Source of the DNA: Poecilobothrus nobilitatus
Taxonomy: Eukaryota; Arthropoda; Insecta; Diptera; Dolichopodidae
Reading direction: 5' to 3'
Assembly (NCBI GenBank): GCA_947095535.1
Contig: OX352772.1
Location: 33,561,445 to 33,625,444, forward strand
Length of the DNA stretch: 64,000 nt
This document shows, piece by piece, positions 14,401 to 26,980 of the stretch. Positions within the stretch are counted from its first letter, which is position 1; each line of letters begins with the position of its first letter. The notes below the pieces were generated by a model that saw only the letters and a program-made list of their open reading frames with translations, ran no database searches and was not told where the DNA came from. The position numbers and the translations under genes were made by a program.

Positions 14401-15658
14401 TTGCATCAGAATAGTAATGTGAAAATATGAAAAAAATAAGAAACGAAGAATTCGAAAATATGCTAGATTAATATTCGAATATAAAATGTGTTCCTCCTTC
14501 AGAATAATTTTTAATTATGTTACAGCTTAATCTTACCATTACGTTTGTTTAGTAATTAAAAATATTCAGTTTTGATTAATGTATGTTTCTATTTTACTTA
14601 ATCAAGTTTTTTTTTTTTTTTGCAATAACTGTACAAAAAGTTTAAATTTATAATAGAGAGCGTTGCGTTAAGAAAATATTTTACAATTTCATACATTCCA
14701 ACTATTGTATAAATTTAATTAAACTGAACCCGCGTTAATAAACCACGTATTTAACAATTTGCCTCTTAGGTCCCAAAATAAAATGTTTATTTGAAAAATG
14801 GATGAAATATTTATTGGAAAATTGAAAAGAATCCAGAGTATCAAATTAATGAAGAAATTCGCATATAATATTATATTTCAGAAATTATTGCATATTTTTA
14901 GGCAATTTATAAAATTTTTTTTTATTTTTTAGTTATTTATTATAAATTTAAAATCATTATGTGATAATCTATAATATTATTAATTATATTTCAATATTTA
15001 TTGCTTTCAAAAACCTTGACATAACACAAATAACTATCATATCATATTAAAATATATCAATAAATGAAAGAAAAATTAAAATTTTATGTAATTTATTTTG
15101 GAACACACATGTTTATGTAAATTAATTTGTAATAAAAGTTTACTCAATAGATAAAAAAAAAAATATATAAATATTAGATATTAAATTTAAATAAAATAGT
15201 AATTAACTATCATCGTAAAAATGAAAAAAAAAAACTGACTTATGTAAAAAAAAAATTTTTTTTTTTGAAAAAGTAAAATATGTAAAAAATTTAGATAAAA
15301 TTAAGATCAGATACTTTTAAATTCTTAAGTAATCGGAAAACAGAAATAAAAAGAAAAAAATATGAGTTGACCCCAGGTATAATATGTAAACAAAGGAAAA
15401 AGAAAAAAAAAAATTCGCATTAATTGTCAATAAAAATGTTTTTAGTTTTTGTTTTATTTCAACTTTTTTTAATAATACAACCAACCTCTGTTTGACAATA
15501 CGGAATTTAAAAAAAAAAACTTTGTACAGAAAAAGATATTTTTTTTATGACCATTTTTTTTTTTTTGCATTTTAAAATCTATATTATTTACTTTAAAAAT
15601 AAAAAAAAAAATAGTTTAATTTGTTAATTTGCATTAGAAAAAAAGTCTCCACGGTCTT

Positions 15659-15689
<31 letters not shown>

Positions 15690-15794
15690 CAAACATTAAA
15701 CTATGTTTTTATTCGTCTTTTTCTCAGTTGTACTATGTTTGTATTATGTACGTAAAATTGAATGTTGTATTAATAAACATAAAAGTGTAATCTA
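5457..15794. other. AT-rich non-coding stretch, about 10 kb
   Basis: Poly-A/T tracts, (TA)n and a (TAA)n block near 12240-12262. The only open frames are short and biased to Phe, Lys, Asn and Ile, as expected by chance at this base composition. A short inverted pair, GTAAAATTTTGAC near 9091 and its complement near 9143, is visible. No exon or RNA gene recognised. It may be a 5' intron or upstream region of Drak. Confidence 0.45.
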
Positions 15795-17538
15795 CAGTGC
15801 AGGAAATTAAAATAACCGCACATAACAAAAAACCGCTAGGCATTCCTATCTATGATGTTAAAAAAGGCGTTTTTAAATTGATTTCCTAAAATTTGCAATA
15901 AATATTCACCAGAAAATTTTAAATTTAATTAAAAATTTTATAAAATAAAACAAAAATTTTTCTATCACTATTCGTTTAAAACTGTACTGAGGCTATTCTA
16001 ATTTCCATATAAAAATTTTATTATTTTTACCTACCAAAATATAATTATAAAACTAGGGGCCCCTGTTAATATGTAGTCAAATTTTATGTTGAATCCCAAT
16101 CCATATAATAGACAGTTGCAGTTTAGAAAAATAGAATTTATGGAAAAAGTACAATCCGTAAAAAATCAGAAAACAAAACCAAATTCGTCAAAACACTAAC
16201 TGAAATTATTTTTAAAATAACGCCAAAACAGAATTAAACTGTATAAAGAGCCTGGTGTACGTATATTTAGAATTTAGATTATTTGGTATTGTGAGTGAGG
16301 ACTATTATGCCTATTTATTTATCGAGTTCGAAATAAATATTTTAAAGGTACGTGGGGAAAACAGAATAGGTATTCGTAAAACATTCGTAAAATGCACAAA
16401 CAAACTTTGGAGCAAAATTCAGTTAATTTTTTTTATAGACCAAGTTGTCTGTAACAATATTGCCGTTGTTCGTTTTACCTTGCCCTAATATAAAAAATTT
16501 AAAATCTGATATATCTGATATATTTGGCGTACAATCCTTGATTAAGATTGTACATGGTACAGAGGGCGAGAAGACCGTACAAATATTACCACAATTGTAC
16601 AAACGGTAACCCTGCATAAAATTGACATACAAAATATTTAAAAATAAAAAATTATTCAAATATAATTTTGGTTGTAAGAACTGCTGTATACAAATATTTA
16701 AGTACTTATATGAGAATAAATTGAATTCAAAAAAGAATACAATTAGAAAAGTTTTCTATAATCGCTTCAAATAATATACAATCATGAACACATAAATGCA
16801 ACAATTTAATAGAAAAGTACAAAACCAAAACAATTATATATTTGAATTTTAAAGAAACTCTGCCCGCTGGTCATACATAAGTAAATACTTAGATACATAT
16901 TGATTATTATATCATTCATCATTCATCATTATTTAAAATTTCAATACATATTGTGATAAATGATGATTTCTATCAATTTTTAAATTTTTATCTTTATACA
17001 TGCATAAGTTAAAGTACATACTACATTTCTTACATATAGCCAAAGAATAGTTGAGCCGTTGAGGTCGAGTCGACTCGAGAGGAAAAAAAAAATACACAAT
17101 TTTAAAGAGAGTAAGTGAGAATGTCTCTTATAATTTTGTGTTTTTTTTTTTGTTATTCTGTTCTGTACGTTTTGTTACTACTACCGACTATCGTAGGTAC
17201 CATACTACTGTAATGTAAATATGAAATGTGTTGTTTTTCATGTTTCGTTATTAATATTACGTATACGTTTTATAGTAGAAAAATCGTAAAAAATATGTAG
17301 TTACTGATGTTCAAAGCTTGAAACGGAATTCATAATACGTAGTGTGTGGCTGAAAACTTCTAAATTATAATTATAGATTACAGTGAATGTCAAAATTTTA
17401 GGCTTTGTCAAAATTTAATAAAATATTAAAACATCTGCTAACATATAATCAAAACAAGTACAGTCTTTCAAATAAGTATGCTAATACTTAAAATATTAAA
17501 AAAAAAAGAAATTGAGGTTATTTTAATTTCCAGCCTTG
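15795..17538. mobile_element. Tc1/mariner-like element, non-autonomous or decayed
   Basis: The left end at 15795-15817 and the right end at 17516-17538 are inverted repeats that share an exact 16-base block (GGAAATTAAAATAACC) plus part of the outer 7 bases. Both ends abut TA (15793-15794 and 17539-17540), the target duplication of Tc1/mariner elements. The 1.74-kb length matches a full element of that group. I found no recognisable transposase: the 77-residue frame at 16255-16488 has no DDE or helix-turn-helix motif I can recognise. GGGGCCCC near 16057 is an isolated GC palindrome inside. Confidence 0.65.
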
Positions 17539-20500
17539 TATGTATATGAAAATAGAATATTAATTTAATTTTCTTTCTAAAATGATAACAGCAGATGTGT
17601 GTGTACAAGTCATTCATCAATTATTTGATTTTTAATGATTATAAAAATTATGGAAAGGTTTTATAATCTCAGTCTTTTGTTGTCTTTATACTGCAGTTTA
17701 AACATCAAAATTTGACTTAAATTTTATTTAGCTAACATTTTTTTTTTCCAAAAGTTTTTTCAAAGTTTTTTTTTTTATGAATTAGCATCTATTATTATCA
17801 CCTATGCATTTTCCAAATTCTCAAAAGTTATGGTGAAATTTCAAAATTTATATTAATTTTGTTCTATTCTATAAACATTCTTAGACCGTTTTTAAACATA
17901 TCTATTTTTAATATATTTAATTAAAGGACAAGCAGAGCTTTATGACCCGATTTTAGTTTAAAAAGATTCAAATCTATACACTTACTATTTTAATTACGAT
18001 TGCTTGAATTGGTTTGATGTTATAACGAGCCATTGTATGATCAATAAAAATGCTAGAATATTAGATATATATGCATGTGAATGTTAACTGTATTTTATTT
18101 GTAGAGAAATTGATGCTATAGAGAACGTGGAGCACTTTTACTATATCCGAATCCAATCTGTTAAAAAAAAAGGCGAAAATATCTCCGTACTTTCTTTTTG
18201 TAAGATTTAGGTGAACTCTGGCATAAATCTAAGAATGTTTTCCTTTGAAGGTAAAACATTGATGATTAATCGTCGCTTAGAGAATTTCTTAATTATATTA
18301 ATTTACAAATAGAAAAATAAGTAAGGAATAGCGATTATAAAGAAATCACATAAAAGTACATAATTAAACTTTCAATAATAATTCTTTGAAAATCTAATTT
18401 TGATATCCTTGTTTTAATTTTTTTTAAGCTTTACTTATAACTTATATACGTCAAACTATTCTTTGAATTATGTATCTGCATGTATACTTAGGATCAGATT
18501 CATAAAATTTATCTTATTCATATTTATTATGCAACTAAATCTTAAATTGTTATCTTGAATTTTTGAATTCAGGTTTGTTAAATAAATATAAGATACCTCC
18601 ATAATTTTATTTCATGTTCTAATTTATTTTGTGTTTCATATGTTATAAAATCAACTTAAATATCTCTCAGATTGATAGCTTATTTTTTTTTTCAGTTAAT
18701 ATTCTTGGTAAGGTAATTGAAACCGTTTTAGGTGATCTAATATACATATATCATTATTTTACCGTTAACTTTTGAATTTAACAGTTGTTTTTTTTTTTTT
18801 TTACATTTCATTCACAATATTAATACTTGACTATAACAATTTTAAAAAAAATATTTTTAACATTGTTTTTTTTTTTTATAGTAGCTTTAAATATTTTTTT
18901 TTTGTTTAAATAATAATGTATTAGTTTTGTTAGTTTAAAATTTTATTTTTATTTTAATTTTAGTTTTTTAAAGTTTTTTGTTTTTGTTTTAATTTTTTTT
19001 GTTTTTTTGTATTTTATGCGCCGTAATGATGACTAAATATGGCGAAAGCTTCAGTTTTTTTTTTAATTTTTTTTTATTATTTATCTTAGAATGAAATGTC
19101 AATTTTTGTTATTATGTTATTCAATTTGATCGTAAATTTGATCGTAATTTTTGGTATTATCTTTCAAAAAAAAAAAAAAAAAATAACAATATATATATAT
19201 ATAAAAATGAAGGTTGATAGGTCGTTGGAACTTCAAGTGAACAAAAAAATAAAAATAATATCAATTGTTACCGATTATTTTGATTCTATTAAAATGAAAA
19301 TTACTTAATTTAAAAAAAAAAAAAATAAAAAAATCTATATTAATGAAATTTTTTTAATTATATTTTTTATATTTATGACTACTGTAAGATAAAAAAAAAT
19401 TTCTTCTAAATGTTTTAATGTTTCAAACTGATTTTGAAAATCAATGCTTAATCATTGTGTTATTTCAATATTATCCCGTCTAGACATTTTTTTTTTAAAC
19501 TTTCTTACTTGACTTACAAAAAAATGTGATTACAAAACTAAAAAAATGAGTAAACTCTAGAATGTAATTAAATGATTGTACTTTTCTTTTTCAAAATTCA
19601 ATTTTCTTTATTTAAAACAAAAAAAAAAATTCATTATTAATATTATTTTATTAATATAATAAACATACATTTTAATTATGGGGACTGGATAATTCATATT
19701 TTCGGTATTGTATTGAACGATTGTAAATAACTTGATTTCTAATTTATTCCTAATAAAAGTATTCGGGGTTCGGTAAAAATAAAAGAATTATTGTCTATGG
19801 GTAGGAGAATATTTCAAGAAATTCTCAAAAATCTCAGTGATCAGAACCAACTGTAAAAATAACAAAACTTGGTATCTTTAAAAAAAAAAAGACTCTTTCT
19901 ATAAAATGAAAAAGTTTAAGTTGGTTTAAATTTGTGTATTGGCAGTATTGAGTATTAATTATCGAGTATTAAATATCGAGTAATCGAGCAGTAAGTATTG
20001 AGTAATAAATTATTTAGAGTATTTTTCAAGACAATTTTTTTTTTTTTTTTATTTTCAGAACATTTTTATTTTTTTCATCTTTAAATTTATTCTATATTTC
20101 CTTCAAAATTAAATAACAATTTTTTGTTAAATGAAAATGTTATTATTGAAATTTTATACCCCATAATTACAAGTAATTATACTTAAGAAAAAAAAAACAA
20201 AAAAAAAAAACTCTTAGAATATCAAATATATATAATTGCAAAAAAAAAATTAAATAATAAAAACACCATTGATTTGTTATGATTTTTTAGTTGTCACTCC
20301 ATATATCAACATGTATATGTACAATTCAACAGTATATTGGTACGTTTTAGGGTTTTTTAAGGTTATAAAAAAACAAAAATTACACACAACATATTTTTGT
20401 GGTCATTTTTAAACAGAATCAATCAAGACAAAAAAAAAAAAAAAAAAAAAACAAAAATCTTTAGTCTTTTGTTAACTTTTTTTTATTTTTTTTTTGTAAT

Positions 20501-23500
20501 TATTTTTGGTTATAGTCGTCATTATTACCTATTAACTTTGTGGGTTAAATCTCAATAGGCGGCTGGCAAAAAAAAAAAAAATTAATTTTTTTTCTACACA
20601 AAATAAAAAAAAAAAAAAACCAGACTACCAGAGGCTGTAATAATAGAAATGCGTTGAAAAGAAACTGACTGTGATTTACTTTAATTAGTTTTTTTTTTTG
20701 TAAATACACACATAATGATGCTGAAGACCTTGAATTATAATAGTGAAAGACGCTTGTACACATATATGTATATTATTCTTATTCGAGTACAACAATCAAT
20801 TATTATTGATTGTAATGAAAATAATCGTTATTTTCATTATATTTAAACATTTTTGTTTAAAATTGATAAATTATCGTTAAGGAGTTTTGATTAACTGAAA
20901 AGATCATTAAAGAATCTATCATCAAATATATTAATGTGTTAATTTTTATAAAAGATGAACAAATTGTTTTTTTTATTTTAATAATAATAAGTTATGAGAG
21001 TTCATTATGATTATTAGTTCAAAAATGAGATGTAATTAGTAAAATATTGCACTTGACTATAATAACATTGATTATTGTAATTGAAGAAATACGGTACAAA
21101 TGTAATTATAATGTATTTGAATAGTTATTTTATATATTGTATAGTATAAGAAGTTTGTAAATTATTCGTTAAGTATAACTATAGATTTTAATTACAATAA
21201 GTAACTAGAATCTACCTATTTATTTACTTAATATTGGTGGCTCTAATCTCCTCTTCATATGTAGACTATATATAACCGAGAGGATTGATTACAAATAAAT
21301 ATTCGCTTTTCTCTTCATTTTACCAGCTCTATTTTAACAATTGGCATATTTTTTAATATTAAATCCTTTGGTGGTTTAGAAATTCTGATTTCAGAACATG
21401 ATCGTTTAGACCAAAGTTTTAACTGTGTTTAAATTTATAGTAATATCATATAAGGGAAATTAAGGCGATGAATTAGCGTTCCCGTGGCTTTGCGTTTAAG
21501 TAGTCGCTTTAACGTACAAATAAAATATATTTGTATTTAAATGATATCTGACCCAATAAGGAGCGTAAAATGATGCTAGAAGTTCAAAGTAATACTGAAA
21601 TTCAACTATTTTCTACTTTTGCGCGGTTCAAAGTATTTTGACATTATTGATATTCATTATTTTGAAATATTTGTTTTAAAATGATAACAATTCGACGGTT
21701 TCATTGGATTATCAAAAAAATTTTAATGCGCCGTACAATGAGTCGAGTATGAATGAAGCGAGTATATTGAGTTATCACCTTAAGTCCGTAACAATAAGTG
21801 TTGATGTAAAATATAAGCCTCATTAACATTTGATTTTAGAATTATTAAAATCCTTGTCTTCATTTGGTGCCAGAACTAAATATGTTGTATAATATTTTCA
21901 AAATTAAAAAGAAGGACATTTTTCAGAGGTTCGATTAATTATAATATGTGAAAAAGTTAGAAAAAACTATTTAACAATTTGATATGTGGTTGATTTAAAA
22001 TTAATTTCGTTCTAAATTTTTCTTAATTATTTTCTTATTTAGAAACATTCTCATACTTATATATAGTAGGATTGTTATTTGATTTGATTTAGAGAAAGTA
22101 CAAATTACATATTAAATTTCAAATAGAAATTTTAAAAGTAAAATGAATTCCAAACAATGAAATTTCTTATAATCATTTTAATCTAATTTTTGTCTATGAA
22201 AAATACCTTTCATTTCATTTTTTTAAATATCAAATAAAAAACATTTATTTTTTTCTTAAAATATAATCTCATGAAGATAAAATTTATTCTTTAAAAAACT
22301 TCTTTTAAAATATCATGAAGGTCTGTAAGTGTCTATATTTGATATTCAAATCAATTGAGATCATCATCATATTAAACAATATACACGTATGTATATTTAG
22401 ATTTTTGACTTAACCACCTTGGATTATCAATTCTTATATATTTTTTTATTTATATTTCTCAAAGATCATAAATTTTTTTTTTTTTTTCGTTATGATAACC
22501 ATTTTTTTTTTTTTTTTTCTTAAGTACAAAATTATTTTTAATACTCTTAGAATTAAGGGAATATAAAAAAAAAATTAAACGTTTCTATACACTCTTTAAA
22601 ATATGGGTCAAATATGATCTTACATATTATCTAGTGTACATATCAAATAACAAAAAAAAAATTCTTCATAAATTATTCAGTTTTTAAGATTTTCTTTCAA
22701 AAAGTTTATCTTTAGCCAAAAAAAAAAAAAAAAATTAAATTAAAAACCAAAGTTATATTAGAAACTATATGAATTTAAAATTACAAAAAACTGTTAAGTA
22801 AAACTAAGAAAGATTTATAAAAAAAAAAAAAAAAAAAACGAAAAACCCTATCTGAATCTAGACCTATGGCAATGAAAAAAACCATGATCTCCATTTAATA
22901 ATGTTTTTCTTTCTAAATTTTTTTTTTTTTTTTACCATCATTTAAATATAGGAATATACAGTACAAATACACACACACATACACATTAACTTAAATTATC
23001 TTATGTTTAACTTTAACATTCCGTGGGGTACTTTAACTCCTTCATAACCATTATCAAAAAAAAAAAAAAAAGAAAAAAAAGTTATATTCTGTATTTTCCC
23101 TTCATATCTATTTAGATTTTTTCCAATTTGTTGACCTGTTGTACTTGAAAAAATTCATTTTTTTTTTTTTTTCTAGATAAAAACAAAAAAAAAACCACAA
23201 ATTTAAAAAAAACATTCGTTTTTTTTTCTATTTTTCTTTCCTTCTCTTTCTATACCCAGATTATCAATGTTCATATATCTGTTGATTTTCAACAAGAAGA
23301 AAAAATAATAAATAAGTTTTGTCTTTCTTGAAATATATATGTACTCGTATGTATATAATACCCAGTGTACTTAAGCCCGATGAAATCAAAAGCAACAAAT
23401 ATAAACAAATTCAAAAAAATAAAAAAAAAAATATAAAGAAAACTTGAACTCCTCCAACAACTGATCAAATATTTTGATATCTTCTTGCTCTAACAGTTGT

Positions 23501-24345
23501 TACTGGGCTGTACTTGAAAAAAAAAAAAACAAGAATTAAGTTAAGAAAAAAAAAAATTTAAAACCATAAAATATTTATACTAAACTTTTGGTGCTATTGA
23601 ATTTAAATCCAGTGTAATAAGAACAAAAAAAAACAACAAAATTGTTGAAAAGAAAAAGTAAGTACTTACCTTTCTTGTAGCCGTACGAACATAATTCTAA
23701 CATATATTAAATATGCCATTACGTTTGTGACATATTAAAGGTAACGAGATAGATATGTATGCAGGGTATTTAAAATTTTGTTAAAATAAGACTTCTGTTA
23801 AATTTTTTTAGATAAATACAACAGGTTTGGGTAGCTGGGAAATTTATCTACTGGTATTATATGGTACTTAATAAAGCTAGATATCTGACACATTTTGTAA
23901 AAGATGATCAAGTTATATGGCAACAACTTCTGTAAATTTGTTTGCTAACCAAGGTTTCGAGTAACTGTCATATGACTCCCTAATTTATATAAATATATTT
24001 TGATCACTTAATGAAGTCAGATATTTTAAGTTTACTGAAACAAAATTTTATACAAACCAACGTATATTCTGTTTGTACGGGTTCGACATGTCACTCAATT
24101 CTACACTCTTTCTTGTTTTTTTTTACAACATTTATTTCCTTATTTTCTATGTTAACTTTTGACGTTCCGTATAAGAGTCAAAATATTCAGTGATGGATTT
24201 TTCTACACTATCCTTCACTATATGTAACTATTGTTCAACTTAATTAACTTGTCTAGTAACTATTTTAGTTTTGTTACAAATTTCAAAAAAAATTAAAGAA
24301 ATTATATTTTACCTACCTTAATTTACCTTTTTGTTTTTAATGCAT
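17539..24345. other. AT-rich non-coding stretch, about 6.8 kb
   Basis: Homopolymer-rich. The part around 21440-21860 is slightly less AT-biased but shows no coding frame. No gene recognised. Confidence 0.45.
19943..20010. repeat. Short degenerate tandem repeat (GAGTATTAAATATC)
   Basis: Four or five imperfect copies of a unit like GAGTATTAATTATC follow each other (TATTGAGTATTAA, TATCGAGTATTAA, TATCGAGTAATC, TATTGAGTAATAA). Confidence 0.55.
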
Positions 24346-24519
24346 TTCTCTTCCATACATAAATGTGGAGAGGAAATTACACAGCCTTTCCTGTTCAGGC
24401 GTGGCTATAAATGACGTAAGGGGGAATAACTCTTACGACGTGTGTGGGATTCGAACTCACACTCCCTCGGTGTTTACAGCGTATTTTACACGGTCTTACC
24501 CACTAGGCCACCGAGGTCC
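24346..24519 (-). mobile_element. tRNA-derived SINE, copy 2 (better preserved)
   Basis: On the minus strand the head reads GGACCTCGGTGGCCTAGTGG, containing an A box (TGGCCTAGTGG), followed by a B box GTTCGAATCCC (complement of 24446-24456). The body continues with GTAAGAGTTATTCCC, GCCACGCCTGAACAGG and AAAGGCTGTGTAATTTCC. The order and wording match 2772-2920, so the two define one SINE family. Both lie in the same orientation, 21.5 kb apart. The pol III boxes are seen directly; the parent tRNA was not identified. Confidence 0.8.
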
Positions 24520-26767
24520 ATTATAACTATTGCAACTTCCCCTTCTTGTACTATCCTTTTTTTCCCTTCGTTTCTTGAATTTCTTCCTTCTATCGTATTC
24601 ATATATATGTATATCGTAGGACATCTTAAAAATTGTATAAAAAAAAAAAAATATATAGTTTAAGATCATTTTGTATATTAAAAAGTTCGAACATTCTTTT
24701 ATTAAATATAACATATTATTTGAATGGGGTTTTTAAAAATCAAAATGCCTAAAATTAAAATTAATTGTCATTTGATTTTATTTCATGGTAAATTCTAATT
24801 TCATGCTTTCTAAAAATTTCTGCGTTGCCTGCATTTGAATTCTGCTATTTTGGAAATTCACCTTTCTTATCTAAAGCTTTTTTTTTTATTGTTTGAGGGG
24901 TATCTGATATCAGAAGTATTTTTTTTTCATGTTTTGTTTTTATTTTTGTACTTGACCCAAAAATGTTAAATATGTTTTTTATAGTATTTGTTTTTTTTAA
25001 CTAAACAAATTTTTTTTTTTTTAAATCAATGAAATAAAATTCTCAACTAACTTATGATAGTTACAATTCTCTATTTTTGATATTTAGTATATTATTTTTA
25101 GTTTTATATTTTTTTTTAATTTTTACCTGTCCATAAAAGTAAATTTTTAAATGGTAAAATAAAATAAAAAAATTACTAATAATAAAAATTAAAACAAAAA
25201 AAATAGTACCAATAATTGTATCTTTTGGTAATTTTGTAATAATATTTTCATTAAATTTTCTGATTATTACAAAAATAACAAGAATAAAAAAAAAAAAAAA
25301 ACAAAAATCATTCTTAAAAAAATCATTTAAATAAAAAAAAAAAAAAATAGGTGAAAAGAGACAGAAAAATAAAAAAGAAAGAATCAGAAAAGAAAAATGG
25401 TTAGAGGTACTTTGACCTAATTTCACTCTTACCTTTGATACTTTTCCAAATGTTGTTTTTTTTTTTTTTTTTTTTATATTTTTGTTTTGATTATGTGATT
25501 TCGCGGTTGCGATAACAATTAACTTCTAAAACCTCTTCCGATGATACTAAACAGATTATAGGTTAACTTGTTGGATATTTAATTTTTTAATTGCTATTTT
25601 TATAATAATACATATATAGAATTGGTTATGTGTTTATGTGGAAAAAAATTAGAAAGGGATAACAAAAAAAAAAAAGAATAAAAACATTGAAAGAAAAAAA
25701 AAATTAGATAAAACAGTAGGGGATCAATTGATATCTATATTGATCAAAGAAAATATGGTGTTTAATTTTATGATTTATAATTTTGTTTGTGTATGTGTAT
25801 GTAATAAAATTATTAAAAATGTCAATAATCACTTTAATAAATTAAATCTATTAAAAGATTCTATGATTTAATATGTCATAACGTTTAATTAAAAGAGATA
25901 TCACAAAATAAATGCTTAATAAAAAGATACCTATATCATTATTCATTATACAGATTACAGACAACGGATAGATAAATTTTTGCTCCTAAAAACATGCAAT
26001 TAAAATGTGTAAAATGTGTAAATTTTAATATGGTGTAAAATGTGCCTGAAAAATGATTATTTTTTATAACTAAGTAAATATATAAATTTTAAATTTATGA
26101 TAAAGCTTAAGTTTTGATTATATATCACAATATTATATTATTATGTCCTTATAATATATGTATAATATTACTTACATATGTATATTTAATTTCTTTTACT
26201 TTATTTTATATTCTCTGTTTAAATGAAAATTACAATTCCATGTTTTAATAATGATTTTCTGTTCTGTTTATTTATTTATTAAGTTAATCTCAATTGAATT
26301 ATTTTAAATTTTTTATTGATTCCTATATATTAGGTATTTAGGTACATTGGTTTTGTGTTATTTTTTTAATTGTATTCTTTTAACTAGGACATTATTTATG
26401 TTATTAAAATGATTTACAATTAAAATGTTTTATGATCACTTAAATCCTGAAATATATATATACATTTTTTGTTTTATAATAGAAGATTACATTTATTTTG
26501 TACAAGTATATATATCAAGAAAATTAAAAAGAAAATTACAATAAACACATTTGTATATATATATATATATTTTTTTTTTATTAGATTTAGTAGTAATATG
26601 ATTTTTCTTTTTTTTTTGCTATACTTCCTGTCCTCTAATTGCAATAAAAGAAAAATCTTTTAATATAAAAAAAAGACAAAAAAAAAAATCATAATATAAT
26701 ATTATTTAATAACATGGTAAATAAATTTGAAATTAATTTAAAATTTAATTTTTCATTTTTGTTATAG
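24520..26767. other. AT-rich non-coding stretch upstream of the first visible Drak exon
   Basis: No exon recognised. It ends in the acceptor TTTTTGTTATAG at 26756-26767. The upstream kinase exon (N-terminus and start of the glycine loop) must lie further left or outside the window; I could not find it. A 121-residue Phe-rich frame on the minus strand at 25061-25426 is a chance product of A-runs. Confidence 0.5.
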
Positions 26768-26980
26768 AGGAAAATTTGCCGCTGTAAGACGAGCCATTCA
26801 TAAAAAATCTGGTGTACATTTTGCTGCAAAATTTCTGAAAAGACGTCGTCGAGCTCAATCATCTGACAAAGAAATAAAACATGAAATTGCTGTACTTATA
26901 TTATGCTCAGATTCAGAAAATATTGTGCAATTAAATGCAGTACATGAATCAAAATCAGATACAGCATTATTATTGGAATT
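26768..26980 (+). CDS. Drak: Drak exon A: kinase N-lobe
   Basis: Acceptor TTATAG ends at 26767 and donor GTAAGT starts at 26981. The 71 codons carry the end of the Gly loop (GKFAAVRR), the ATP-binding Lys (HFAAKFLK), a basic RRRR run, and the C-helix Glu that pairs with the Lys. It starts in phase 2 (first base completes an upstream codon), so a further 5' coding exon must exist. Confidence 0.92.

Noticed and set aside
16057..16064. GGGGCCCC palindrome
   Set aside because: Isolated 8-mer with no partner or context.
16255..16488. Transposase of the TA-flanked element
   Set aside because: The 77-residue product shows no DNA-binding helix or DDE motif.
23646..23660. GTAAGTACTTAC, a donor-like site on both strands
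   Set aside because: No coding sequence adjoins it on either strand; chance palindrome.
25061..25426. 121-residue minus-strand open frame, looks like a membrane protein
   Set aside because: Phe/Ile/Lys-rich from A and T runs; no start context, splice or family support, and the same kind of frame arises all over this AT-rich window.
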